A stretch of 64,000 nt of DNA from Tannerellaceae bacterium (lineage in GTDB: Bacteria > Bacteroidota > Bacteroidia > Bacteroidales > Tannerellaceae): assembly GCA_031280435.1 (NCBI GenBank), contig JAITGS010000046.1:1-64000 (forward strand), written 5' to 3'. The position numbers were made by a program, and so were the translations under genes. Shown here piece after piece: positions 10,101 through 17,600 of the stretch. The first letter of the stretch is position 1; every line of letters starts with the position of its first letter. The notes under the pieces were generated by a model. It saw only the letters and a program-made list of their open reading frames with translations, was not told the origin of the DNA and made no database searches.

Positions 10101-10487
10101 CAGCGCGCCTACGAGGCCGCAACCTATGATGGTGATCAGCTGGGCCGGCGTCGGCTCGGTTCCATCCGTTGCAATAATCTTCCGGGCCAGATGCGTAATT
10201 GTCCAGAACAGAAACAGGATTGTGAGCGCGCTGCTTAGCGCAGACATCGCATTGACCATAACCGGAACCTGTGTCGGATTCGAAGCAAACTGCGAGAACA
10301 GGTTTGCTATCAGCATGAAGAATGGGGCTCCGGGCGGATGGCCTACTTCGAGCTTAAATGCGGAAGAAACAAACTCGCCGCAGTCCCAAAAGCTCGACGA
10401 CGGCTCGATTGTAAGTAAGTATACGGTTGAAGCGGCTGCGAATGCTATCCAGCCAAACAGATTGTTGAAAAATTTGTATGTTCTCAT
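7161..10487 (-). CDS. DUF2723 / glycosyltransferase family 117 membrane protein
   Basis: A large (1108 residues) integral membrane protein. The N-terminus carries the DUF2723 signature around FWDCGEFVSSAFKLEVGHPPGAPFF, whose acidic residues recall the catalytic loop of PMT-type mannosyltransferases. About ten or more transmembrane helices span residues 10-370 and 575-680. The last 400 residues are soluble and end in helical TPR-like repeats (ALMAEGQKEKAIQVLDKC, AEFYFRLGEKEKGEKVF). The family is widespread in Bacteroidetes and is suspected to add the first mannose in protein O-glycosylation; this role is inferred, not shown here. It lies between a NamZ-like muramidase and a deacetylase. Confidence 0.88.
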   Translation of the reverse strand: MRTYKFFNNLFGWIAFAAASTVYLLTIEPSSSFWDCGEFVSSAFKLEVGHPPGAPFFMLIANLFSQFASNPTQVPVMVNAMSALSSALTILFLFWTITHLARKIIATDGTEPTPAQLITIIGCGLVGALAYTFSDTFWFSAVEGEVYAFSSLFTALVFWLILKWEDVADRPHSDRWIVLIAYLMGLSIGVHLLNLLCIPAIVLVYYYKKFPNPNMKGTLIALLLSFAIVGIMMYGVVQGLVEVCGLFELLLVNVMGLPYNSGVFAYIIIAAAMLSWGIYETMRAKVRPQQLKIAFLLNIIILGIPFIGSGYWLGALLIIALSVFLYKMKEVKLKLMNTTLLCLTVIVIGYASFALIMIRAAADTPMNQNDPKDIFTLRTYLAREQYGDTPLLYGPTFVSDIKYVAEGNKLIPQYTEGEPVWSRTVKKSSDERDRYIVTNHKREYKYVDELNTLFPRMYDTQPHHIEGYKSWAGFKGTPVTYYQGQEQKSVMKPTFGENLRFFFRYQVSFMYLRYFMWNFAGRQNDIQGEGGILNGNWISGIKFIDEPRLGPSDNQPYDMANNKAHNVYYMLPLLLGLIGLFYQALAGQKGAHSFFITLALFFMTGLAIVLYLNQYTDQPRERDYAYAASFYAFTIWIGFGVAGVAKLLERYAKAPAIVAAGVAAAICLIIPFQMAGQTWDDHDRSGRYMCHDFGSNYLHSCEPNAIIFTNGDNDTFPLWYAQEVEGIRTDVRVCNTSYLQTDWYMNQMKRQAYESDPLPISWSYEDYRMGTARDNTRIIQALEQPVDLGWALDFVRSNDERTKKLPGLDDQIAFIPTQHLVYKVDSAAVVANNVLPKEHEPYILKEMPINLEGKSYLGKQELAILDMIRTNNWKRPMYYAITVQSDQYVRLDGYFQQHGLTYRIVPLDVKSNPQLGINTEKMFDNVMNKFKWGGVDNIKPDTNPIRRLFKNDSLPAIYIDENSMRMCKSYRTNIFAQLARALMAEGQKEKAIQVLDKCVEVLPPENIPMDVHAWYIAEFYFRLGEKEKGEKVFAEILRISNQNLNWYCRLSPPMMKTIRQNVENNLYIMSEAIRFAEEHQSEVAGAYKQQFEYYASTYSKVFPQQNRQ

Positions 10488-10532
10488 CAGCTTATATAAG
10501 TTTCAAATATTAACGGGTTCTTATCCTCTTTA

Positions 10533-11735
10533 TTATTCTCCGGCCTGCGCATAATCGGGGTAGAGCAGGTATTTCGAACGTATGGCGCGGTATTCGTTGA
10601 GCTCCTCTTGCCAGGTGAGGCGGATTTCGTCTTCGCTCATTCCGGCCTGAATCAGGCGTCGGAGGCTGGCCTCTCCGGCCAGCAAATCGAACCAGTTGGG
10701 GCGTGCGAAGAAGCTTGTCCGCCGGCCGGCCTTCTCAAAGAAGTCGATGACAAATTGCAGCGTCAGGCCTCCCGGAAAGGCCAGCTCGCGGAGGTCGACG
10801 CCATAGCAGAGCTTATCCTTGTGAACCGGGTTGGTATCCCAGTTCTCAATCGCTTGCGGCGTGAAGGTATAGTCGCCGTAAGCCGGGTCCGGATAGCCAA
10901 TCTGCTGAAAGGGGAAGTAGGTGCCCCGGCCAATGCTCATATTGGTTCCCTCAAACCATCCAAGCGAAGCGTAGAGCCGCACGGCCAGGTCGTTAGGCAA
11001 ATTGGGCGAGGGCTTGACGGGCAGGAAATAGGGATCGCCATGCCTCCAGTTCCGTATCCTCACAACGGTCAGGCGGCAGGTATCGGCTGATTCGAGCCAG
11101 CCCTCGCCGTTGATCATGCAAGCCAGTTCGCCTACGGTCAGGCCGTGAAGCACAGGGATGGGGTCGAGCCCTACGAAGGATTCGAAGCCCTGCTTGCGTA
11201 CCGGCCCGTCTACAAAATCGTTGGGGTTGGGCCTGTCGAGCACGACGAACTCCTTGCCGCTGCCGGCACAGGCTTCCATCACGTAGTGCATGGTGCTGAT
11301 GTAAGTAAAAAACCGTACGCCAACGTCCTGAATATCGAACACCACCGCATCAATGTCATCCAACTGCGACGCGGCGGGCTTGCGATTCTTACCGTAGAGC
11401 GACAAAACGGGCAGCCCCGTCCTGACATCTCGACTGTCGTCAACCGGAGCGCCGGCTTCCTCCATACCCCTGAATCCATGCTCAGGAGCAAAAACCTTGC
11501 ACACGTTAACTCCCCTTGCCAGCAACGTATCCAGCAGATGAACACGCACCCGCTCCAGGATAGAGGTTTGATTCACCACCAGCGCAACCCTCTTGCCGTC
11601 GAGAAGCTCCACAACAAGATCCGTCTGCTCGGCTCCGGTTATCACCGGCGCCTTCCTTTGCGCCGCAATCTGGAGAGTAGATAATATAAATATGTATGCC
11701 ACCCAAACGAAGGGCCTTATATTCTTACGTTTCAT
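10533..11735 (-). CDS. namZ: DUF1343 / NamZ-like exo-beta-N-acetylmuramidase
   Basis: Secreted protein of 400 residues with an N-terminal signal peptide (residues 1-25, ending before QRKAP). The family is now known as exo-N-acetylmuramidase NamZ (GH171), which removes terminal MurNAc from peptidoglycan fragments. Typical stretches are visible: VVNQTS, FAPEHGFRG, DIQDVGVRFFTYISTM, VLDRPNPN and GRGTYFPFQQIG. It is the first gene of the minus-strand operon, 45 bp before the GT117 gene. A TACATTTG box on the minus strand lies 29 bp upstream of the ATG. The link to MurNAc recycling is by family only. Confidence 0.85.
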   Translation of the reverse strand: MKRKNIRPFVWVAYIFILSTLQIAAQRKAPVITGAEQTDLVVELLDGKRVALVVNQTSILERVRVHLLDTLLARGVNVCKVFAPEHGFRGMEEAGAPVDDSRDVRTGLPVLSLYGKNRKPAASQLDDIDAVVFDIQDVGVRFFTYISTMHYVMEACAGSGKEFVVLDRPNPNDFVDGPVRKQGFESFVGLDPIPVLHGLTVGELACMINGEGWLESADTCRLTVVRIRNWRHGDPYFLPVKPSPNLPNDLAVRLYASLGWFEGTNMSIGRGTYFPFQQIGYPDPAYGDYTFTPQAIENWDTNPVHKDKLCYGVDLRELAFPGGLTLQFVIDFFEKAGRRTSFFARPNWFDLLAGEASLRRLIQAGMSEDEIRLTWQEELNEYRAIRSKYLLYPDYAQAGE

Positions 11736-11763
11736 ATAAAATTCTTAAAGATTTTCTTGCGTG

Positions 11764-11771
11764 CAAATGTA
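11764..11771 (-). promoter_or_regulatory. Possible -7 box for the namZ operon
   Basis: On the minus strand TACATTTG matches the Bacteroidetes -7 consensus TAnnTTTG. No good TTTG partner is found about 19 bp further upstream, so the call is weak. Confidence 0.3.
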
Positions 11772-11858
11772 ACCGAAACTTTCATAATGTGGAACATCCC
11801 CTGCAACAAGATGCACAGAGCGGCATTGTGGAGATAGTGTACGGGATGTGTCCAAGCT

Positions 11859-11889
11859 TTTGAGTTCTCGTTTTTTTTGTACAATTTTG
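11859..11889 (+). promoter_or_regulatory. Probable cas13b promoter
   Basis: TTTG at 11859-11862, a 19-bp spacer, then CAATTTTG at 11882-11889, one mismatch from the Bacteroidetes TTTG-N19-TAnnTTTG pattern. It lies between a GTG at 11848 and the ATG at 11914, so it also argues that translation begins at 11914. Confidence 0.5.
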
Positions 11890-11913
11890 CTGGGACATTT
11901 AAAGAGCAAAAAT

Positions 11914-14900
11914 ATGAATAAGGAAATAAGACGAGATTTCGAACTGTCTATTAGCAGCATTTTTAGAGATAAAGGGACTACGGCATCCATTGCCGAAAAG
12001 GCATTTAATAATGTCAGAGGAAGCAGCATATATAAACTGTATTATTTTACGGTGCAGCACAGTTTCAAGCAGCTTGATGCAAAAGAGCTGCTTTTTGGCA
12101 TTGATGAGGAAACCTCAGAATGGACAAAGTATCTCTCGCTTGGTTTTAAGCGATTCACGAACATTAAAGATGAACTGCACGAATTGATAGAAAATCTGCG
12201 AAATCTAAACAGTCATTATTTACATTCTTTTGATTTCCTCCGAGAAGACCTTATTTCACCGGCAATAATTGCGTTTCTGAAAGAAAGCTTCCGGTTAGCA
12301 GTGGTACAGTCGTTTATTAATGAGAAGACAAATGAGAAAGCAGAAAAACAAATCGGCATAGCATTAACCACTGATGAAAAAAAAGAGATTGTAGAGCAAT
12401 GTTTGAGTGAAGAAGATAAGATAATCGACTTTCTAAAAACAATGTTTTATCAATCATTTTATGTCAAGGCAAAAGAATTTGCACAAAAACAGCAAGACAA
12501 TAAAGAACGAATACGGTACATTAATCAAATGTTTAATACATTGGATAATGCCATAGACTATATACTTTTTGTCAATGCAGAAGACGATCTTGAATGGGCA
12601 TTAAATTATGAAAGTAAAGGCGGAAAGAATAATTATCAACATATAATGCTAACTATAAAGAAAGGGCGCTATTTGTCTTTCAATGCAATGCTCTTTCTGT
12701 TTTCTATGTTTTTATATAAAAATGAAGCGAACCAGTTGATTCCCCGGATTTCAGGCTTCAAGAAAAACGGCACGACTGAAGATCAACGAAAACTGAATGT
12801 ATTCCTCTTCTATGCCAAGAAATTCAGCAGCCAGGATATTGATAGCGAACATAAAAAGTTGGTATTTTTCCGAGATATAATACAGTATCTAAATAAATTT
12901 CCGCTGGAATGGAATAGAGCACTTGAAGCTAATAATCCTTCGATCGTAGAAAATTTCAAGAACGAAATTTATAAGATGGAAATTGAGCGCGAGTTTCCCA
13001 CATTGGTAGAAGACTCTGATTTTGTTTTATTTGCTCAAAAGTACCTAAAACATAAAATCTCAAAGTCCGATAAAAAAAATCCTAATATGCCACTATATAG
13101 CAGTCTCATCGAAAAAGAAAGGACTATTTTTACCGTCTATAATGACATTAAAGAAAATAAGGTGAATGATTCTAAAGAATATAAAGATCCTGAAAATTAC
13201 AAATGTTTCATTCTAAATCATTTAATGGATTTATTACCTGATAATAAAACTTTGGAATATGTACAGGAGAGCTCAGAGGAGCATAAAGAACAGCATACAA
13301 AGATGTTTAATGAGTGTAAAAGAGCTCAAAAACTAGAAAACCGTATTAGTCAAAATTTAATTATTCCATCTTACGCACGTAATCAAGACCGTTTTATGGA
13401 ATTTGGCATTCGCTATCTGGCTGAGATAAATTATTTCGGTGAAGACGCCCAATTCAAAATGTACCGATTCTATACTTCACAAGAACAAAGCGATTCCTAT
13501 CTTGATTCGGACGATCAAGAATTAGATAAACTTAAATTCAAAGGAGGAAAAGAGGTTATTTATAGTACATACAAGGCAAGTTTGACGAAGTATCCGGAGT
13601 GGGACACGCCTTTTGTAGTGGAAAACAATGCATTTTTTGTGAAGTTAAAGGATGACCCGCGTCCCATTGCCATTCAGCGTAATTTATTGATTTATTTTCT
13701 TGAAGACGCACTTTTTCACGTTGATACGGTAAACCGTGGCAAAGATATTTTGGGAGAATATGTGGATGAAGAGTTGGATATTACAAAGGAAATGGCGTTG
13801 AAGATCTTGAAAGAAAACAATAGCATTGATTCGGAACAAAAGAAAATTTTCAAAAGAATATTACCTCGCCGACTGCTGAATCACTATTGTGCCGCGCAAC
13901 ATAATTACAGTGAAAAGAATCCACAACCGGCAACAGCTTTTCGAAAGATATTAGAGCGAGCGCTTGCGAGGGAGAAGCGTTATGATGAATTATTAAAACA
14001 AGCTGAAAGAGAAAATCGCAAAAAAATATTTTTAGATAAGAATAAAGGCAAAAATTTCAAACTGACGTTTATTCGTAAGGCTTGTCATATTATGTATTTT
14101 AAGAATATTTACAAACAAAAGTCCATGCAGTTGGGACATCACGAAAGCCTGCATATTACACGTGATGAATTTAATGATTTTTGCCAATGGATGTATGCTT
14201 TTGATAGAAGAAGCTCCTATAAAATACTATTGAAAAAGCTGTTTGAAGATAAATGTTTTTTTGAAAACGAAGAGTTTCATACTATATTCATGAGATCCCA
14301 AAATTTAGACGATTTCTATAAGAGGGTAAAGAGCAAATATGAGGCATGGTTGCCGGAGCATGAAAATGAAGTGACGAAAGGAAAACATGATTTGGATTCA
14401 TATGATAAGCTGCTTCATAAGGGTGTGCGTTATATCAATGTCAAACATTTCAAAGATTTTCTTGTAAAAAAACGATATATGCAGACGGATGATAATGGCA
14501 AATTTAAATATTCGTCTTTAGAAAACAAAGATTATTTGCTGCCTTGTTTTTATCTGCAAATATGCAATGATAAAAGACTTTTATTCGATCTGCACAAGGC
14601 AAAACATGAAGATTGCCTGCTCTACGAAATCGCCTTAAAATATTTCAATGAAGAACGGAATATTATTAAACAAGCAAAAGCTCCTGTGCATAAAATCTTG
14701 TCGCAAGATATAGAATTTAGACAGCAATATAAGGATAATGGACAACAGAAGGAATACACAGTTATTGTTCCTTTTAAAAATGTTGATAAATGGTTGGAGA
14801 TACAGACGTTCAATGTGAACTTATTAAAGCGTTTACCGTTATATTTAAACAAGCATAATACAGATAATAAGAAAGGAAAAAACGATTTGGCAGGCTTGTT

Positions 14901-15393
14901 AGAAAACAATAAAATTGCTCTTTCCGATTTCAGTAAGGTTAATAATCACATAATAAATCATCAGGCAAAATTCACAAATTGTATTATCGCTCTGGAAGAA
15001 TTTTATATCTGGAAAAACAAATTGGTAACACAGGGTGAAAACAGATTGGATATAGGCGATATTGCAGAAATAAAAAGCAAATATACCGGATTAATAAGGA
15101 TGCGGAATGTGGCAATGCATTTCGACTTGCCTATGAGCGAAACCTATAATTCTTTCTTCACGAATAATATTGAAATGCAGTTTGCAAATGAATTGAACTT
15201 TGCATTAACCTATGACACTTTGCCTGACATGCATAAAAAAGTATTGAAGGTGTTTCGCAAAGAAATGCGAAACGATCTTTTCGATAAATCTAAAATCTAT
15301 GCAGGAAATAAGAGAAATAAGCCGGATGTTCAAAGCACGGAAAATGCAGCATTGGAAAAATATTTTAAAGAATTAATAAATAAAAAAAGATAA
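11914..15393 (+). CDS. cas13b: Cas13b, type VI-B CRISPR RNA-guided RNase
   Basis: Single effector of a type VI-B system: it binds a crRNA, recognises complementary RNA and cleaves RNA in cis and in trans with two HEPN domains. From the ATG at 11914 (MNKEIRRDF) the protein has 1159 residues, within the usual Cas13b range. Both HEPN catalytic motifs lie at the extreme ends, as in Cas13b: R96-NLNS-H101 and R1064-NVAM-H1069, both R-x4-H. The middle is Lys/Glu-rich with no nameable domain. A longer frame from GTG 11848 would include the promoter and is less likely. The csx28-like gene follows after 1 bp and a matching CRISPR array after that. The gene is visibly more AT-rich than its neighbours, which suggests horizontal acquisition. 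Confidence 0.97.
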   Translation: MNKEIRRDFELSISSIFRDKGTTASIAEKAFNNVRGSSIYKLYYFTVQHSFKQLDAKELLFGIDEETSEWTKYLSLGFKRFTNIKDELHELIENLRNLNSHYLHSFDFLREDLISPAIIAFLKESFRLAVVQSFINEKTNEKAEKQIGIALTTDEKKEIVEQCLSEEDKIIDFLKTMFYQSFYVKAKEFAQKQQDNKERIRYINQMFNTLDNAIDYILFVNAEDDLEWALNYESKGGKNNYQHIMLTIKKGRYLSFNAMLFLFSMFLYKNEANQLIPRISGFKKNGTTEDQRKLNVFLFYAKKFSSQDIDSEHKKLVFFRDIIQYLNKFPLEWNRALEANNPSIVENFKNEIYKMEIEREFPTLVEDSDFVLFAQKYLKHKISKSDKKNPNMPLYSSLIEKERTIFTVYNDIKENKVNDSKEYKDPENYKCFILNHLMDLLPDNKTLEYVQESSEEHKEQHTKMFNECKRAQKLENRISQNLIIPSYARNQDRFMEFGIRYLAEINYFGEDAQFKMYRFYTSQEQSDSYLDSDDQELDKLKFKGGKEVIYSTYKASLTKYPEWDTPFVVENNAFFVKLKDDPRPIAIQRNLLIYFLEDALFHVDTVNRGKDILGEYVDEELDITKEMALKILKENNSIDSEQKKIFKRILPRRLLNHYCAAQHNYSEKNPQPATAFRKILERALAREKRYDELLKQAERENRKKIFLDKNKGKNFKLTFIRKACHIMYFKNIYKQKSMQLGHHESLHITRDEFNDFCQWMYAFDRRSSYKILLKKLFEDKCFFENEEFHTIFMRSQNLDDFYKRVKSKYEAWLPEHENEVTKGKHDLDSYDKLLHKGVRYINVKHFKDFLVKKRYMQTDDNGKFKYSSLENKDYLLPCFYLQICNDKRLLFDLHKAKHEDCLLYEIALKYFNEERNIIKQAKAPVHKILSQDIEFRQQYKDNGQQKEYTVIVPFKNVDKWLEIQTFNVNLLKRLPLYLNKHNTDNKKGKNDLAGLLENNKIALSDFSKVNNHIINHQAKFTNCIIALEEFYIWKNKLVTQGENRLDIGDIAEIKSKYTGLIRMRNVAMHFDLPMSETYNSFFTNNIEMQFANELNFALTYDTLPDMHKKVLKVFRKEMRNDLFDKSKIYAGNKRNKPDVQSTENAALEKYFKELINKKR

Positions 15394-15394
15394 C

Positions 15395-16060
15395 ATGTGT
15401 ATGCAAGGAGATATATGGGGCGCAATAGCTGCGGTGACGGCTGTAATTATTACAGGTATAATCTCTTTTTTCATAACTCGTTGGCAGGTGCGAAAAGAGA
15501 ATAAGAATACGCTTTGTCAGATGGAAAGACAATATGAAAACGTTTTGCGCCAACTACGAGCCGAAACGGAGGTTTTAAAATATCGCAGACTGAATGCACA
15601 AAAACTCGACGCTTTACAACGATGCTGGGGACTGCTGATTTATACTACAAATGCAGAAAACGAGAAATCTATCCTTACCTATAAGGTGGTAGTGCTGAGG
15701 AATGAAAAAGATCAAACAAAAGTAGAGAAAACAGAATACTTTTTCAATAGAGAATTAATCTGCGAATTTATTAATCGCCTGTATGAATTCTATTATAAAG
15801 AAGGTTGGGGTATGTATTTATCCGACGAATTAAAAGAGCTGCTTTTCCAATATGAATTTAAGATAGATGGATTAAAACGTCCGGAAGATGACAATGATAA
15901 TACTGAAAGTATAGTGAAATTTAAGAGTAAGTCTATTGCGCGATTTTTAATAACGCTGCATGAACAGATTGCAGAAAAACTGCAAAAAGAAATGCTGGAA
16001 TTTTATGCTACTGCCACAGACGAAAACAATACGTTGAAAAGGCAGGAAGACGCTCTTTGA
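15395..16060 (+). CDS. csx28: Csx28-like accessory protein of type VI-B2
   Basis: A 221-residue protein beginning 1 bp after cas13b. Residues 9-29 form one transmembrane helix, followed by a basic, coiled-coil-like stretch (30-75) and a mixed C-terminal domain containing R183-FLITL-H189, an R-x5-H motif that fits the divergent HEPN motif of Csx28. A single N-terminal membrane helix favours Csx28 over Csx27, which has several. Csx28 is known to enhance Cas13b defence and to form a membrane pore; that role is taken from the family. A second ATG at 15401 is possible. The stop lies only about 12 bp before the CRISPR array. Confidence 0.85.
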   Translation: MCMQGDIWGAIAAVTAVIITGIISFFITRWQVRKENKNTLCQMERQYENVLRQLRAETEVLKYRRLNAQKLDALQRCWGLLIYTTNAENEKSILTYKVVVLRNEKDQTKVEKTEYFFNRELICEFINRLYEFYYKEGWGMYLSDELKELLFQYEFKIDGLKRPEDDNDNTESIVKFKSKSIARFLITLHEQIAEKLQKEMLEFYATATDENNTLKRQEDAL

Positions 16061-16072
16061 CATTGAGGATAA

Positions 16073-16960
16073 AATATTTTCACCCTTATTTTGAAGGGTA
16101 AAAACAACGTCAAACCTTACATTATATACTATGCGGTGTTGTAACTGCCCCTATTTTGAAGGGTAAAAACAACTTGATAACTTTTTTCGTGTTGCATTTT
16201 GTTGTTGTAACTGCCCTTATTTTGAAGGGTAAAAACAACCTACACTTACGCTGTAATTTGTTGTATTAGGTTGTAACTGCCCCTATTTTGAAGGGTAAAA
16301 ACAACCCGTATACCTGTGCATTGCCGTATACCTTGTTGTAACTGCCCTTATTTTGAAGGGTAAAAACAACTTTTGCTAAAAAAATAAGTCCGTCAATCCG
16401 TTGTTACTGCCCTTATTTTGAAGGGTAAAAACAACTAAGATGTTGATGTTGAAACCTGACTTCCGTTGTAACTGCCCTTATTTTGAAGGGTAAAAACAAC
16501 TTTGCCACCACCGGATAAACCCTTTCGTCGGTTGTAACTGCCCTTATTTTGAAGGGTAAAAACAACTCGCCTAAGAATGGAAGCCACTAAATTCATGTTG
16601 TAACTGCCCTTATTTTGCAGGGTAAAAACAACTAATATAAGCTTGGGACACACCCGTAGCTTGTTGTAACTGCCCTTATTTTGAAGGGTAAAAACAACGC
16701 TGTCCTACCGTTACGTCAATTAATCTTGGTTGTAACTGCCCTTATTTTGAAAGGTAAAAACAACCCATACGCTTTTACGGTTGCGTTGCCCCAGTTGTAA
16801 CTGCCCTTATTTTGAAGGGTAAAAACAACTTGCAGTAGGAATACTGGGTCGAGAGAGTGTTGTAACTGCCCTTCTGTTGAAGGGTAAAAACAACTAATGC
16901 AGGCTCAAACCCGTCAGACGCGCCGTTGTAACTGCCCTTATTTTGAAGGGTAAAAACAAC
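16073..16960 (+). CRISPR. Type VI-B CRISPR array, 14 repeats and 13 spacers
   Basis: The 36-nt repeat begins GTTGTAACTGCCCTTATTTT and ends GAAGGGTAAAAACAAC. GTTG/CAAC ends and a CCCTT/AAGGG stem are typical of Cas13b repeats. Repeats start at 16073, 16138, 16204, 16270, 16335, 16400, 16465, 16531, 16597, 16663, 16729, 16794, 16859 and 16925. The 13 spacers are 29 or 30 nt and all differ. The first repeat keeps only its last 26 nt (16083-16108). Others have single changes: CCCCTA in repeats 2 and 4, GTTGTTACTG in 6, GCAGGG in 9, GAAAGGT in 11 and TTCTGTT in 13. Since Cas13b crRNAs carry the repeat 3' of the spacer, the plus strand is probably the crRNA strand. No cas1 or cas2 is nearby. Confidence 0.98.
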
Positions 16961-17136
16961 TTTTATAACAACAGCGGCGTCTTTTTTTGAGCCATGCCTT
17001 CAGGGGTGCCTTAAATTTCAGGCTGCGGCCGAATTTGCTGCGTGATCGGGTAAATGTATGCTTGGGGCGTCTTGTCTCATTTTGTTATTGCTTGACAATA
17101 TGGCTATTGCGGCTTTGCGGATGAGGAAAATGACAT
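16961..17136. other. Non-coding sequence after the CRISPR array
   Basis: No open frame or clear hairpin. Just after the last repeat there is TTTTATAACAACAGCGGCG and a run of seven T. If the repeat decay at the csx28 end marks the old end of the array, this side would be the leader, but I see no motif that proves it. Confidence 0.3.
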
Positions 17137-17459
17137 CCCCGCGAACATTTCGGGAGCCCCCGCGATGATTTCGGGAGCCCCCGCGATGATTTCGGGAGCC
17201 CCCGCGATGATTTTGGGAGCCCCCGCGAACATTTCGGGAGCCCCCGCGATGATTTTGGGAGCCCCCGCGAACATTTCGGGAGCCCCCGCGAACATTTTGG
17301 GAGCCCCCGCGAACATTTCGGGAGCCCCCGCGAACATTTTGGGAGCCCCCGCGAACATTTTGGGAGCCCCCGCGAACATTTTGGGAGCCCCCGCGAACAT
17401 TTCGGGAACCCCCGCGATGATTTTGGGAGCCCCCGCGAACATTTCGGGAACCCCCGCGG
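17137..17459. repeat. Tandem array R3, 21-bp unit, about fifteen copies
   Basis: About fifteen units of 21 bp, GGGAGCCCCCGCG followed by AACATTTC, AACATTTT, ATGATTTC or ATGATTTT. The two centre types alternate irregularly, which points to unequal exchange within the array. As 21 is a multiple of three and the unit lacks stops, long frames are open on both strands (heptapeptides such as GAPKIIA); I regard these as artefacts. The minus-strand unit shares a 20-bp stretch with the array at 39317-39546. Confidence 0.95.
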
Positions 17460-17600
17460 CAGGTTTTGATGCTCCCTGAAAACCTTCAGGTGATGCGGAT
17501 TACTTGATGGGGAAGTTGTTTGGCCGCGCGGATGGGGGGCGCTGCAATGCAGGCGTCGTGCATGCAGTATTGTTGCAAGGCGGCTTTGCGTTTGGGGAGG

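Noticed and set aside
11848..11913. A GTG start that would lengthen Cas13b by 22 residues
   Set aside because: The probable promoter (11859-11889) lies inside this stretch, and the ATG at 11914 gives the usual Cas13b N-terminus.
16435..16653. A 72-residue minus-strand frame in the CRISPR array
   Set aside because: It is made of repeat and spacer sequence only.
17104..17479. Long open frames on both strands in array R3 (GAPKIIA- and GAPANIL-type heptapeptides)
   Set aside because: They result from a 21-bp unit without stops; no promoter, no conserved start, and the frames overlap on opposite strands.
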